Shown here: positions 53,607 to 62,877 of the stretch, piece after piece | Layout of the letters: every line of letters starts with the position of its first letter | How positions within the stretch are numbered: the stretch's first letter is position 1 | Source of the DNA: Methylophilus sp. 14 | GTDB taxonomy: Bacteria; Pseudomonadota; Gammaproteobacteria; Burkholderiales; Methylophilaceae | Length of the DNA stretch: 64,000 bases | NCBI RefSeq assembly: GCF_015354345.1 | Contig: NZ_JADKYS010000002.1 | Location: 124,001 to 188,000 of the forward strand | Direction of reading: 5' to 3' | The notes under the pieces: generated by a model | Databases searched by the model: none | What the model was told of the DNA's origin: nothing | The model's input: only the letters and a program-made list of their open reading frames with translations | Position numbers and translations under genes: made by a program

Positions 53607-53667
53607 TGATACCTCCTTCCTATCGTCAGTTTTATCACTATCTCGGGTTAGCACAGCGCGGCCAGTA

Positions 53668-53880
53668 TCACTGGCCGACGAGCATCAGGGGATAGGCGTC
53701 TGTAACCTGGAGGTCATGGGGGATGTATGGCGTGTAAGAGTGATAAGCATCATATTTTTCGTTAGTATTATTGAGTATCGATCTTGATGTATCTCGCCAT
53801 GTTGGACATGGCGTATCTACATCGTCTTCCACTACAGGGTGATCGGCAGGTAAGGGCCGATTTGTAGTGTTTTTAGCCAT
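53668..53880 (-). CDS. Possible small hypothetical protein
   Basis: A 70-residue opening just upstream of the CSS-EAL gene on the same strand. It has a polar, Pro/Asp-rich composition and no signal peptide or known motif. No ribosome binding site is visible, so it may not be translated. Confidence 0.25.
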   Translation of the reverse strand: MAKNTTNRPLPADHPVVEDDVDTPCPTWRDTSRSILNNTNEKYDAYHSYTPYIPHDLQVTDAYPLMLVGQ

Positions 53881-54018
53881 GGCATGTTAATTTTTTTATT
53901 GTTAACGCGAGAATAGCAGTTACGCCGATTAAATTCATTGTTGCTTATCGTGGTGAATAATGCCGGGCAGACAGCTATCGCGCATGGTTTGTGTGTTGCC
54001 AGGCTTCGTATGGGGGCC

Positions 54019-54046
54019 TGTCCGATGATTCCTACAGCAAATTCAG
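54019..54046 (+). repeat. Short intergenic repeat, copy 2
   Basis: TGTCCGATGATTCCTACAG followed by CAAATTCAG, closely matching 47156-47183. AGGCGCATCG follows at 54051. Confidence 0.5.
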
Positions 54047-54153
54047 TCTAAGGCGCATCGTATTTTTGACTGACTGACGGCATGATGAAATTGACCTGTG
54101 CTTTATCCACGGATTGATTGCCCGTCACTAGATGATTGTGGGAGGAGAATGAC

Positions 54154-54318
54154 ATGCTTGGAACACTGCTCATTGTGTTGGTCGCCCTTGCTTTAATTCA
54201 CGTTTTGCGTACGGGCCTGTCTCCGGTCAATGGGCGTGTAGACCCGGGGCGGGCATTGAGTGTGCTGGTGGCCGTGCTGATTATTCTGGCCTTTGCGATT
54301 GGTTTTGTAGATTTGTAG
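54154..54318 (+). CDS. Small two-helix membrane protein
   Basis: A 54-residue protein with two hydrophobic helices (LGTLLIVLVALALIHVL and ALSVLVAVLIILAFAIGF) joined by a short loop. GGGAGGAG lies seven bases before the ATG, a strong sign of translation. It may be related to DUF3309-like small membrane proteins, but the match is loose. It stands alone before a diguanylate cyclase gene. Confidence 0.6.
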   Translation: MLGTLLIVLVALALIHVLRTGLSPVNGRVDPGRALSVLVAVLIILAFAIGFVDL

Positions 54319-54480
54319 TGGGCCGCTCTATGGTATTTTGTTGGTCATCACACTTCTTGCGACATTTAGTATCGCGTGAAGTATTCTGACAATTAAACAG
54401 TAAATAGGTTGTTCTTTGGTTGAAAGGAAACGAGTTGTCTGGCGTAACATTTCAAACAGACCTCATTGCGAACTGAGCCA

Positions 54481-55824
54481 GTGCCACGAAAATTAAGTCA
54501 AACCATCAAAAGTCAGTTGATTGCTGTGTTAGCGACCATGCTGGCTTTTCTGTTCTGGCATTTCTTGCTGGACTACCAGCGCCAGAAAAGTGAGAGTGAA
54601 GCCTACATCGAAGCGGCTGCTTACGGCAGCCTGTTGCGTGCCGAGTTAGACCGCGAGTTAAATTCCCTGCTGTTTATTTCTAACGGCTTATCCAGCTTTA
54701 TCAAGGTTTACCGCAATGAACTTGAGCCGGACAAGGTGCAGGCGATTCTGACAGACCTGTGGTCGAATGCGCGGCATGTGAGAAATATTGCCGTGGCGGT
54801 CGAGTATAAGCTCACCTATGTGTATCCCGAACAAAGCAATCAAAAGCTCATAGGCATAGACTATCGTGATGTGGCGTCACAATGGCCCAAGGTCAAACTG
54901 GCGATTGATTCCAGGGAAGGGGTGCTGGATGGGCCGATCGAGTTGATACAAGGCGGTAACGGTATGATTTACCGTTTTCCAATTTTTGTCGACGACCATT
55001 ACTGGGGCATGATGTCGACCGTGATTGATACACATAGTTTTTTGCAGTCCGCTTTCAAGGATGTGCAGAATCCACAGTTTGCTTTTGCGATCCGGACCGC
55101 CGATCGCAAAAGCGTGTTCCATGGTGATGCGGCGTTATTTGAGCAAAAAAATATATTTATCCAGCAAAGCAGTGTCCCCAATGGCAAGTGGGAGTGGGCG
55201 ATAGAAAATAAAAGGATTCATAACCTGCCTGGTCCTGGCTTGGGGTTGCTGCTAAGTGTGGTGCTGAGTCTAGCCGTGGGGGCCTTGGCTTATTTTTTCG
55301 CCCAGGAACGTTATTATTTGTCTGAAGGTGCTCTCATGGATAGCCTGACCGGTTTGCCGAATCGTCGGCTACTGGACAGCCGCCTGAATTATGCCCACTC
55401 TGAAGCCAAGCGTGATCGTAAACGATTCGGCTTGATGGCGTTGGATGTTGACCATTTTAAAGCGATTAATGACCAGTATGGCCATGATGTGGGTGATGAA
55501 GTCATCAAGGCGGTTGCCGCCAGACTGAAATCCAATATCCGCGATATGGATACGGTCAGCCGCCTCGGTGGTGACGAATTTGTTATTGTGGTGAAAGACC
55601 AGTTGTCCGAACAGGGGCTGGTGAAAGTGGCGACCAAGCTGCTGGATATTTTTAATGTCCCCATGGTCATCAATGGCCATGAAATCCAGGTGCATTTGAG
55701 CCTGGGATTGACCCTGTTTGACCACGCCTCTGAAGTCACCTTAAAGCAGTTGCTGAAGCAGGCGGATATGGCGCTCTACCAGGCAAAACGCGCAGGTAGA
55801 AATACCTACAGCGTCTGGAAGTAA
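54481..55824 (+). CDS. CHASE-GGDEF diguanylate cyclase
   Basis: A 447-residue membrane protein. Two transmembrane helices (about 12-30 and 255-277) flank a CHASE-type extracellular sensor domain (about 40-240, with YVYPEQSNQKLIGIDYRD and IYRFPIFVDDHYWGMMS). The cytoplasmic GGDEF domain (about 285-447) has intact RLGGDEFVIV and is expected to make cyclic-di-GMP; an inhibitory RxxD may lie upstream of it. The start is uncertain: GTG at 54481 is used, and TTG at 54466 is also possible; neither has a clear ribosome binding site. Confidence 0.88.
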   Translation: MPRKLSQTIKSQLIAVLATMLAFLFWHFLLDYQRQKSESEAYIEAAAYGSLLRAELDRELNSLLFISNGLSSFIKVYRNELEPDKVQAILTDLWSNARHVRNIAVAVEYKLTYVYPEQSNQKLIGIDYRDVASQWPKVKLAIDSREGVLDGPIELIQGGNGMIYRFPIFVDDHYWGMMSTVIDTHSFLQSAFKDVQNPQFAFAIRTADRKSVFHGDAALFEQKNIFIQQSSVPNGKWEWAIENKRIHNLPGPGLGLLLSVVLSLAVGALAYFFAQERYYLSEGALMDSLTGLPNRRLLDSRLNYAHSEAKRDRKRFGLMALDVDHFKAINDQYGHDVGDEVIKAVAARLKSNIRDMDTVSRLGGDEFVIVVKDQLSEQGLVKVATKLLDIFNVPMVINGHEIQVHLSLGLTLFDHASEVTLKQLLKQADMALYQAKRAGRNTYSVWK

Positions 55825-55913
55825 CTAGCGTCGATTCAACGCTTGATTACATCGGACGTTCACGCCCGCATCTGGCGTGGTAGTATGGTGTTTTTATTGA
55901 TGTAAATATATTA

Positions 55914-56672
55914 ATGAAATGCACTGATGTTCTGTTGGTCGCCAGCCTGGTGGCCTGTTCGCCGCTTTACGCCTCCGATATCAAGCTTGAACCACGCTTT
56001 GCCGAGCCTGATGCTGCGCATAGTACGCGGCTGTCTCGCATTCCGGAGCCCATGGTCTACGACCTGGTGCGTCCTTTGGGCGTCAGGCAGGGCGAAATGG
56101 AAATCAATGCGCTGGGCGACTATAACCCCTATACCGGCGATATTAATTGGGCACCTGAGTTAGAGTACGGCCTGGCAGATGACCTGGCGATTGAAATCGA
56201 GCTGCCGTTTGAGAATGCCAGCCATGAACGGTATAAAGTGGCGATTCAGCAAACATTGAACATTGATGAAGCGCAAGGCATGGCCAATGGTTGGCAGGCA
56301 TTTGTCGACGTCAATAAGCATACTAAAGCCGTGTCTGCCGATGCGACGTATATTCATGCCTTGAAATGGGCGGACCAATGGTCGTCGTTGAGTATGCTGG
56401 GTCTGCGTGTGCACGACATCAACCGCAGTGCCCAAGTGGATTATTTGTTGAATAACACGGTTTTCTATGACGTCTCGTCACGGCTGACCTTGGGCCTGGA
56501 GCTGAACCAGGAAGTCAGTAGTGGCGGCACCTGGCGCTACCGGCTGACGCCGCAGCTGCATTATGATGCCAGCCAGTCTTACACGGTGCAGTTGGGCACC
56601 GCCTGGTCTACACTGGATCATCCGGATAAAACGCAACGTTTGTGGAGTTTCCGGTTAATCCGGGTGTTTTAA
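55914..56672 (+). CDS. Predicted outer membrane beta-barrel protein
   Basis: A 252-residue secreted protein with a short signal peptide (about 1-20, ending PLYAS), then alternating beta strands with aromatic girdles (YGLADDLAIEIELPF, LTLGLELNQEVSSG, YTVQLGTAWSTL), ending in a strand with terminal Phe (FRLIRVF), the pattern of an outer membrane barrel. I do not know the family or substrate. No clear ribosome binding site is seen before the ATG. Confidence 0.65.
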   Translation: MKCTDVLLVASLVACSPLYASDIKLEPRFAEPDAAHSTRLSRIPEPMVYDLVRPLGVRQGEMEINALGDYNPYTGDINWAPELEYGLADDLAIEIELPFENASHERYKVAIQQTLNIDEAQGMANGWQAFVDVNKHTKAVSADATYIHALKWADQWSSLSMLGLRVHDINRSAQVDYLLNNTVFYDVSSRLTLGLELNQEVSSGGTWRYRLTPQLHYDASQSYTVQLGTAWSTLDHPDKTQRLWSFRLIRVF

Positions 56673-56789
56673 TGACAGTCCTGCCTGAAGCTCCTACAAT
56701 AGCGCCGTCTGAGGTGAGTTTTAACGCTGCGTCCAGTATCTTGGCAAGGACTGGCAACGCACATTATTCATGATTCTGGAGGGGGTAAT

Positions 56790-57449
56790 ATGAGTCGTTT
56801 GTTTGGAGAAACGCATCGCAAGGTGCAGGATGAGCAAGGGACCAGGAAACTGGCTGACCGCATTGAGGAAATCGCCTGCAAGACGGAGATTGATGACGAT
56901 GCCAAAGGATTTATTGAATCGCTGGATATGTTTTTCCTGTCTACGGTGGATCATAACGGACGACCAACCGTCTCATATAAAGGGGGCTTTACTGGTTTTG
57001 TGCGCGTGATTGATGACAAAACACTCATTTTTCCGATCTACAACGGTAATGGTATGCAGCTTTCGGTGGGCAATATGGTCGAGAATGCAGATATTGGCAT
57101 GTTGTTTATGTCTTTTGAGCGCCCGCACCGCATACGCTTGCAAGGAGTGAGCCAGGTATCCACAGACCCTGCGCTGCTGGCTTTGTACCAGGAGGCTGAA
57201 TTTGTGGTCAAAGTGACGTTGTCCGAGCTGTGGCAGAACTGCCCGCGCTATATTCACCGCTATACACGAGACAGTGCTTCACGCTATGTGCCCAGTGCCC
57301 AATGTAAAACGCCTTTGGCTGAGTGGAAACGGTTGGAGTTTGTGCAGGATGTGATTTCTGAAGAGGATGCCCAAAAGGCCCAGGCGGCTGGTTTTATCCA
57401 GGTAGAAGACTGGATCGCGAAAATCAAAGCCGGCGCACCAGATGTGTAG
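56790..57449 (+). CDS. Pyridoxamine 5'-phosphate oxidase family protein (second)
   Basis: A 219-residue split-barrel protein. MFFLSTVDHNGRPTVSYKGG and IFPIYNGNGMQLSVGNM form the flavin-binding half of the PNPOx-like fold, and RIRLQGVSQVSTDP follows. The C-terminal half includes NCPRYIHRYT. It is a member of the general family, not PdxH; substrate unknown. A GGAGGGGG ribosome binding site precedes the ATG. It is unrelated in detail to the copy at 45883. Confidence 0.8.
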   Translation: MSRLFGETHRKVQDEQGTRKLADRIEEIACKTEIDDDAKGFIESLDMFFLSTVDHNGRPTVSYKGGFTGFVRVIDDKTLIFPIYNGNGMQLSVGNMVENADIGMLFMSFERPHRIRLQGVSQVSTDPALLALYQEAEFVVKVTLSELWQNCPRYIHRYTRDSASRYVPSAQCKTPLAEWKRLEFVQDVISEEDAQKAQAAGFIQVEDWIAKIKAGAPDV

Positions 57450-57483
57450 CATCCGCTGCATCTTCTCTTAACAACGGTTCAGC

Positions 57484-57518
57484 AAGGCGTTCAGGATTTT
57501 ACTGGCGCCTTTTTTGAT
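57484..57518 (+). terminator. Possible rho-independent terminator
   Basis: AAGGCG/CGCCTT stem with a long 16-nt loop, followed by T residues. The long loop makes it a weaker call than the others. Confidence 0.45.
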
Positions 57519-57647
57519 TGGAATTCGCGTGCATCTGTGTCCGTTGAACGTACTGTAAAAGACAATTGTCGTAAATGTTTGTATTATTCTGTCGATAATA
57601 CCCATCACCATTTTTTGACCAATTGCAGGGTGTACACCTCATTACCC

Positions 57648-60296
57648 ATGAATAACTTTGCAGCCAGGCCTGCACGGCGCGATGTCTATCGCGTTCTGTC
57701 TTGGTTTTGCCGCTTGCTCTGTTGCGTCTTGCTGGGCGCAGGCATCGTCGCGTCTACGGTATGGGCAGAAGACAATGCCATCACCGTGATCAGTGACGAT
57801 AATTATCCGCCTTATTTGTTCAAAGACGCCAATGGCAATACGGTGGGTATCGTGGCTGATTACTGGAAGCTGTGGGAGCAACGGACCGGCGTCAAGGTGA
57901 CGCTGCTCTCAACGGCTTGGGAGCAGGCGCAGCAGCAATTGTTAAGCGGACATGCTGATGTGATTGAAATGATTTTCCGCAACCCTGAGCGAGAGCAGAC
58001 TTATACGTTTACCCCGGCTTATGCCACTGTTCCGGTGGGCATCTATGTGCATGAGAGTCTGAGTGGATTAGTGGCGCCAGGCGGGCTGAGCGGATTCACC
58101 GTCGGGGTGCAGAAAGGGGATGGCTGCATCTTCAGGCTCAAAGAAGCTGGTGTGAAGTCGTTCCGGCTGTATAACAATTATGAAGAGATTATTCAGGCGA
58201 CCCTAAACGGCCAGGTCAAAATCGTCTGCATGGACGATTATCCTGCCAGCTACTATTTGTACCGCATGGATGCTGATAGCCAGATTCTGCGTGCCTTTAC
58301 GCTGTATCAGGGACAGTTCCATCGCGCAGTCAAAAAGGGCAATACGCAGATGCTTGAACTCATTGCGCGTGGCACGGATGCCATTAGCCCAACAGACATG
58401 GCGGCCCTGGAGGCTAAGTGGAAAGGTCGTCGTTTGCAGCGTGACGTGACCAGCAGGCAGGTGAAGATTGTGCTGGGGCTGATCCTGGTTGTGGCTGTGA
58501 CGCTGGTGTTGCTTATTTTTATGTTGCGCATTGCCGTCAAAAGAAAAACGGCTGAAATTCAAAGCAAGCGGCAGGAGCTCGAGCTCGAGCGTATGCGGCT
58601 CACCGATATTATTGATGCGACCCGCGCAGGCACCTGGGAGTGGGAGATGCAAACCGGCACGCTGCAGTTGAATCGGCGGTGGGCTGAGATACTCGGTTAT
58701 ACGCTGGAGGAGTTAAGCCCGCATAATCTCGAAACCGCCAGGCGATTGACGCATCCTGATGACTGGCAAGCCTCCATGGCGTTAGTGAATCGTCACTTGC
58801 AAGGGGAGATTGCATTTTACGAATGTGATATCCGTATGCGTCATAAAAATGGGGATTGGGTCTGGATTGTGGACCGTGGTCGTTTGATCTCACGTACGCC
58901 GTCCGGTGAGCCTGCCATGATGCGCGGGACGCATATCGACATTACAGATAAAAAACAAGCCGACGCCGCGATCTGGCAGCAAGCCAATTATGACAGCCTG
59001 ACCAAGCTGCCCAACCGGCACTATTTTCACCAGCAACTCAAAGAGGCCATCGCTGCGGCTGCCCTCGCACAACAACATTTAACCCTGCTGTTGCTCGATT
59101 TGGATCGCTTTAAAGAGGTCAATGACAGCCTGGGTCACAGGCATGGCGACGAACTGTTGATAGAGGTTGGGCAGCGTCTCTTGCGCGCTGCCTCGGTGCC
59201 GGCAACGGTGGCTAGACTGGGCGGAGATGAGTTTGCCATCATTGTCCCGGAAGGCCTGCGTGCTGACCTGCAAAGCTTGTGCAATCAGCTGATGCAGGAA
59301 ATTTCCAAGGCCTATATCCTCGGCGGTGAGCGCGTGTTCGTGACAGTCAGTATCGGCATCAGCCAATACCCTGAAGACGCATTGCATGCTGAAGAAATGA
59401 TTCAGCATGCCGATCAGGCCATGTACGATGCCAAAAGCCGCGGCCGTAATAGTGTGCGTTTCTTCTCATTGGCCATCCGGGATGCGTTGTCACAACGCGT
59501 CAACCTTGCGCGCGATTTGCGCACTGCGCTGGAAAATAATGAGTTGCGTGACTACTACCAGCCTATCGTCAGTTTGCATGATGGCAAGATTATCAAGGCC
59601 GAAGCCCTGATGCGCTGGCAGCATCCAGAGCGCGGCCTGATTAGTCCTGCTTTGTTTATCCCGGTGGCAGAAGAGACGGGGGATATTTTGGCCATGGGCG
59701 ACTGGATTTTCCATCAGGCCGCGCAGCGCGCCATACAATGGCAGCCATTGATGGGCGATGGCGATGACTTTGCTATCAGTGTCAATAAATCGCCGGTGCA
59801 GTTTGTTGAGCAATTCAATTTGCAGAATGACTGGGTACACGCTTTGCGTGTCATGGGCGTAGACGGTAAGCGTATCGTGGTGGAAATCACCGAAGGCTTG
59901 CTGCTTAATCCGGATCCGGTGGTCGAAGAGCGTTTGCTGCAATTTAGGGACATGGGCATCCAGGTCGCGATTGATGATTTCGGTACTGGCTACTCTTCGC
60001 TTTCCTATCTCAGCAAGTTTGATATTGATTACCTTAAAATTGACCAGTCATTCACGCGCAACCTTAACGCAGGTAATGAAAGTTATGTCTTGTGTGAGGC
60101 CATTATTGTCATGGCACATAAACTGGGCCTGAAGGTGATTGCCGAAGGCGTCGAAACCGCACTGCAGCGCGACTTGCTGATGGACATTCACTGCGATTAT
60201 GCGCAGGGCTTTTTCTATTCGCCGCCCGTTCCGGCGGATGCTTTTGAGCAGATGCTGGTGCAGCAGTCACGGCAGGAGGCTGCCACTGCACGGTGA
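57648..60296 (+). CDS. SBP-PAS-GGDEF-EAL cyclic-di-GMP enzyme
   Basis: An 882-residue sensor enzyme. A signal peptide (about 15-41) leads to a periplasmic SBP_bac_3-like domain (about 45-255, AITVISDDNYPPYLFKDANG), a transmembrane helix (about 270-293), a PAS/PAC domain (about 325-445: GTWEWEMQTGTLQLNRRW and HIDITDKKQADA), then GGDEF (intact RLGGDEFAII) and EAL (intact KAEALMRWQHPE, DDFGTGYSSLSY). The ATG at 57648 is used; a GTG 37 codons upstream is less likely. It has the same SBP input as the protein at 48716 but an added PAS domain. Confidence 0.9.
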   Translation: MNNFAARPARRDVYRVLSWFCRLLCCVLLGAGIVASTVWAEDNAITVISDDNYPPYLFKDANGNTVGIVADYWKLWEQRTGVKVTLLSTAWEQAQQQLLSGHADVIEMIFRNPEREQTYTFTPAYATVPVGIYVHESLSGLVAPGGLSGFTVGVQKGDGCIFRLKEAGVKSFRLYNNYEEIIQATLNGQVKIVCMDDYPASYYLYRMDADSQILRAFTLYQGQFHRAVKKGNTQMLELIARGTDAISPTDMAALEAKWKGRRLQRDVTSRQVKIVLGLILVVAVTLVLLIFMLRIAVKRKTAEIQSKRQELELERMRLTDIIDATRAGTWEWEMQTGTLQLNRRWAEILGYTLEELSPHNLETARRLTHPDDWQASMALVNRHLQGEIAFYECDIRMRHKNGDWVWIVDRGRLISRTPSGEPAMMRGTHIDITDKKQADAAIWQQANYDSLTKLPNRHYFHQQLKEAIAAAALAQQHLTLLLLDLDRFKEVNDSLGHRHGDELLIEVGQRLLRAASVPATVARLGGDEFAIIVPEGLRADLQSLCNQLMQEISKAYILGGERVFVTVSIGISQYPEDALHAEEMIQHADQAMYDAKSRGRNSVRFFSLAIRDALSQRVNLARDLRTALENNELRDYYQPIVSLHDGKIIKAEALMRWQHPERGLISPALFIPVAEETGDILAMGDWIFHQAAQRAIQWQPLMGDGDDFAISVNKSPVQFVEQFNLQNDWVHALRVMGVDGKRIVVEITEGLLLNPDPVVEERLLQFRDMGIQVAIDDFGTGYSSLSYLSKFDIDYLKIDQSFTRNLNAGNESYVLCEAIIVMAHKLGLKVIAEGVETALQRDLLMDIHCDYAQGFFYSPPVPADAFEQMLVQQSRQEAATAR

Positions 60297-60421
60297 GGCC
60301 GCACGACAGTGATGTACCCGAGTGGGCTATTCGGTATCAGAGGTAAAACTGTTATAAGTCACTTATACCATCATAAAATATTATTTATGATAATCATTAT
60401 TTGACTTTGAAAAGGTGCTGT

Positions 60422-61348
60422 ATGAATTGGATGTGTAAAAGTGCAATCGTTGCAACACTGGCGATGCAAAGCATGGTGGCCTCTGCGGATGTGCTGGATT
60501 TCGGCGTTGCAGGCCAGTTTAATGTGTTTGTATTTGGGGATTTCACCAGCAGTAATAGTGACGTTGAGGGCGCAGTTGCCGTCGGCGGCAGTTTTAATGC
60601 CAGCAGCTACTCTGTCAATGAACTCAATAAAGCGGTGGCTGGTAATGCGCTGGTGGTGGCAAACAACCTGAGCTTTCAAAATGGCAGCGTGAAGAACGGT
60701 AATATTGATGTCGGTGGTAGCCGCACGACTTCAGGCTTTGGCTTTACCGGCAGTTATACCGACAGCGACCCGATCAATTTCGCCAATGAGCGTATTTATC
60801 TGCAAAACCTGTCTACCAGCCTCAACGCCCTGGCGAATACCGGTACCGCGACTTACAACTATAGTGGCTTGCAACTCACAGCCAGCAATAGTAGCTCTGT
60901 ACAGATTTTTGATATTGATGGCAGTTTCTTCAACTCCAGAAACAATACAACATTCAGCGGCTTTTCTAACGGCCAGACCATTATCCTGAATATTTCCGGC
61001 AACGGCCTGACCTTCAATGGCGGCACCGGCACTGATTTCAGCGCGTATGGTTTCAACGTGGTGTATAACTTTTATGAAGCTACAGCCTTGAGCACTGGCT
61101 CTGGTGCAACTGGGACTATCCTGGCGCCATTGGCCAATATCACGGGCGGCTATACGGCGATTAACGGTAATGTGATTGCCAATAGCTGGAATACCAATAC
61201 CCAGGTCAATGTAAAAGGCATGTTCAAACCGACAGAAATCACTGGCTTGGTGGTCACTCCAGTGCCTGAACCAGAAACCTATGGCATGTTGCTGGCTGGC
61301 TTGGCGTTTGTTGGTCTGTTGGCACGCAGACGTCAGTCTCTCGCCTGA
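60422..61348 (+). CDS. Choice-of-anchor A family PEP-CTERM protein
   Basis: A 308-residue exported protein. The signal peptide (about 1-22, ending VASADV) is followed by a choice-of-anchor A domain (VLDFGVAGQFNVFVFGDF, NSDVEGAVAVGGSF, NALVVANNLSF) and a PEP-CTERM tail: VPEPETYGMLLAGLAFVGLL then RRR (about 285-308). The tail is cut by exosortase so the protein is delivered to the surface, often with an exopolysaccharide. An AAAGG site precedes ATG. This implies an exosortase elsewhere in the genome. Confidence 0.88.
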   Translation: MNWMCKSAIVATLAMQSMVASADVLDFGVAGQFNVFVFGDFTSSNSDVEGAVAVGGSFNASSYSVNELNKAVAGNALVVANNLSFQNGSVKNGNIDVGGSRTTSGFGFTGSYTDSDPINFANERIYLQNLSTSLNALANTGTATYNYSGLQLTASNSSSVQIFDIDGSFFNSRNNTTFSGFSNGQTIILNISGNGLTFNGGTGTDFSAYGFNVVYNFYEATALSTGSGATGTILAPLANITGGYTAINGNVIANSWNTNTQVNVKGMFKPTEITGLVVTPVPEPETYGMLLAGLAFVGLLARRRQSLA

Positions 61349-61364
61349 TTAGGTGACTGACAAT

Positions 61365-61398
61365 AAAAAAGACTCAAGCGCATGCTTGAGTCTTTTTT
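61365..61398. terminator. Bidirectional rho-independent terminator
   Basis: Perfect stem AAAAAAGACTCAAGC/GCTTGAGTCTTTTTT around GCAT. It separates the PEP-CTERM gene from the convergent porin gene. Confidence 0.93.
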
Positions 61399-61413
61399 GT
61401 TTCTACGCTTGCG

Positions 61414-62877
61414 TTAGAACTTCATACGCAAACCGGCACCGTAGCTGGTCACGTTAGTATAGTTCGAGGCGCTTGGGTATTTGTCACCTGAAAAGTGGTT
61501 GGTGGTATAAGCCAGATAAGTATCGAAACGTTTATTCAGCTTATAGTCCAGCATCGCCGTCCAGGTATCAATCTTGCCCTGTGAGTTGGTTGAAACAGTA
61601 GGGCCGTCAATGGCGTCCGCCTTGGTCAGGTAGTAACCAATCGAGGTGGTCAGGCCAGCCAGGGCAGGCACACGTTGTGCAAAGTCAAAGTTGGCACCCA
61701 GATAATACACATAGTTATCCTGTTTATAGCCTGGTTTCAATGCTGAGTTTGCTACGCCACCAAACACGGTTTGATCATAGATTGAGTGATAATCAATCGA
61801 ACGTGAAGAGGATGGTTGTAATTGATACCATTCCGCACCACCAATGATTTTCAGGTCTTTGGTTGGCATCCATCTGCCGGTCAGTAATACCGCTTGAGTG
61901 TTATACAGCGACACTGCAATGGTGTCATTAGCCAAAGGATTGCCTGGCGCAGCCGTACCTGACTTCACTGAGTCGAAAAATCTATCGTAGGCCAACTGCA
62001 CGCCGAATGAGCTGCTCTCGTAGCCCAGTTGTGTGGTGTAGCCATTGCCGTGCGAGGTGCCCGCTGAGTTGCCGAACTGGTTGATCACGGCATAATTGAT
62101 TTTGTCATGGCTTTCCAGCTCGTAAGTGTTCGCGTACTTGATGGAGTTTTTCATGCGTGAGTTTTCAGACACGCCACCACCACCGCCCACGGTGCCGCTT
62201 TCACCCAGTGGTGAAAAGCTGTCGGCCTTACCGTTAGGATCATAAGTCACGGTGATTTCAAAGAACGGGTTGTATTGCGTACCATAAGTCAATTTACCCC
62301 ATGAGCCAGCATCAATCCCTGCCCAGGCTTGGCGGGTAAACAACTCACCGTTCATGGAGGAGTTGGCGCTGACGCTGGAGTTGGCATTGGTACCGGAGTT
62401 ATCGGCCAGGGTTTGTGCTGCATCATGCAATTTCATATCCAGCGTATTAAAACCCGCTTCGAGTTGGTAGATAAATTTAAAGTCGTGATCCCATGCTTGC
62501 AGCTTGGCGACCTCACCTTTAAAGCCCAGACGTGAACCTTGCCAGCCGCCATTCACCCAGTTAGTTCTGGATGTGGTTCTGGCTGTTTTTTTAGCACCGG
62601 AATAAGGATAAAAGTTGTTTGCTAACTCATAGTTCTCAGGCAGAGAGTGATTGATATGGGTCAGGCCAATATCCACCAAACCATAGACCTGGAAGTAAGA
62701 AGGATGATCACCCAAATCGAAATTGATGCGGAATGGATTATCATCAATCATGAAACGGGATACAAGAGAAGGGGATTCTTGTGAGGTTGTGCTGGCTTGG
62801 TCTGCTGCCTGGGCTGCGAATGCCTGGCTAATTGCCAGCGGCAGTAAAGCCAGTTTGAAAAAGTGCGCTATGGTCAT
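61414..62877 (-). CDS. Gram-negative general porin
   Basis: A 487-residue outer membrane protein with a signal peptide (about 1-24, ending AAQAADQ). The mature part alternates beta strands and loops (VYGLVDIGLTHINHS, GSRLGFKGEVAKL, YQLEAGFNTLD, FTRQAWAGIDAGSWGKLTYG) of the betaproteobacterial Porin_4/OmpC type, with a large Gly-rich loop (SGTVGGGGGVSEN) and a C-terminal Phe (LRMKF) needed for barrel assembly. It is longer than the usual 350-400 residues, mainly in loops. The substrate is unknown. An AGGA ribosome binding site precedes ATG. Confidence 0.88.
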   Translation of the reverse strand: MTIAHFFKLALLPLAISQAFAAQAADQASTTSQESPSLVSRFMIDDNPFRINFDLGDHPSYFQVYGLVDIGLTHINHSLPENYELANNFYPYSGAKKTARTTSRTNWVNGGWQGSRLGFKGEVAKLQAWDHDFKFIYQLEAGFNTLDMKLHDAAQTLADNSGTNANSSVSANSSMNGELFTRQAWAGIDAGSWGKLTYGTQYNPFFEITVTYDPNGKADSFSPLGESGTVGGGGGVSENSRMKNSIKYANTYELESHDKINYAVINQFGNSAGTSHGNGYTTQLGYESSSFGVQLAYDRFFDSVKSGTAAPGNPLANDTIAVSLYNTQAVLLTGRWMPTKDLKIIGGAEWYQLQPSSSRSIDYHSIYDQTVFGGVANSALKPGYKQDNYVYYLGANFDFAQRVPALAGLTTSIGYYLTKADAIDGPTVSTNSQGKIDTWTAMLDYKLNKRFDTYLAYTTNHFSGDKYPSASNYTNVTSYGAGLRMKF

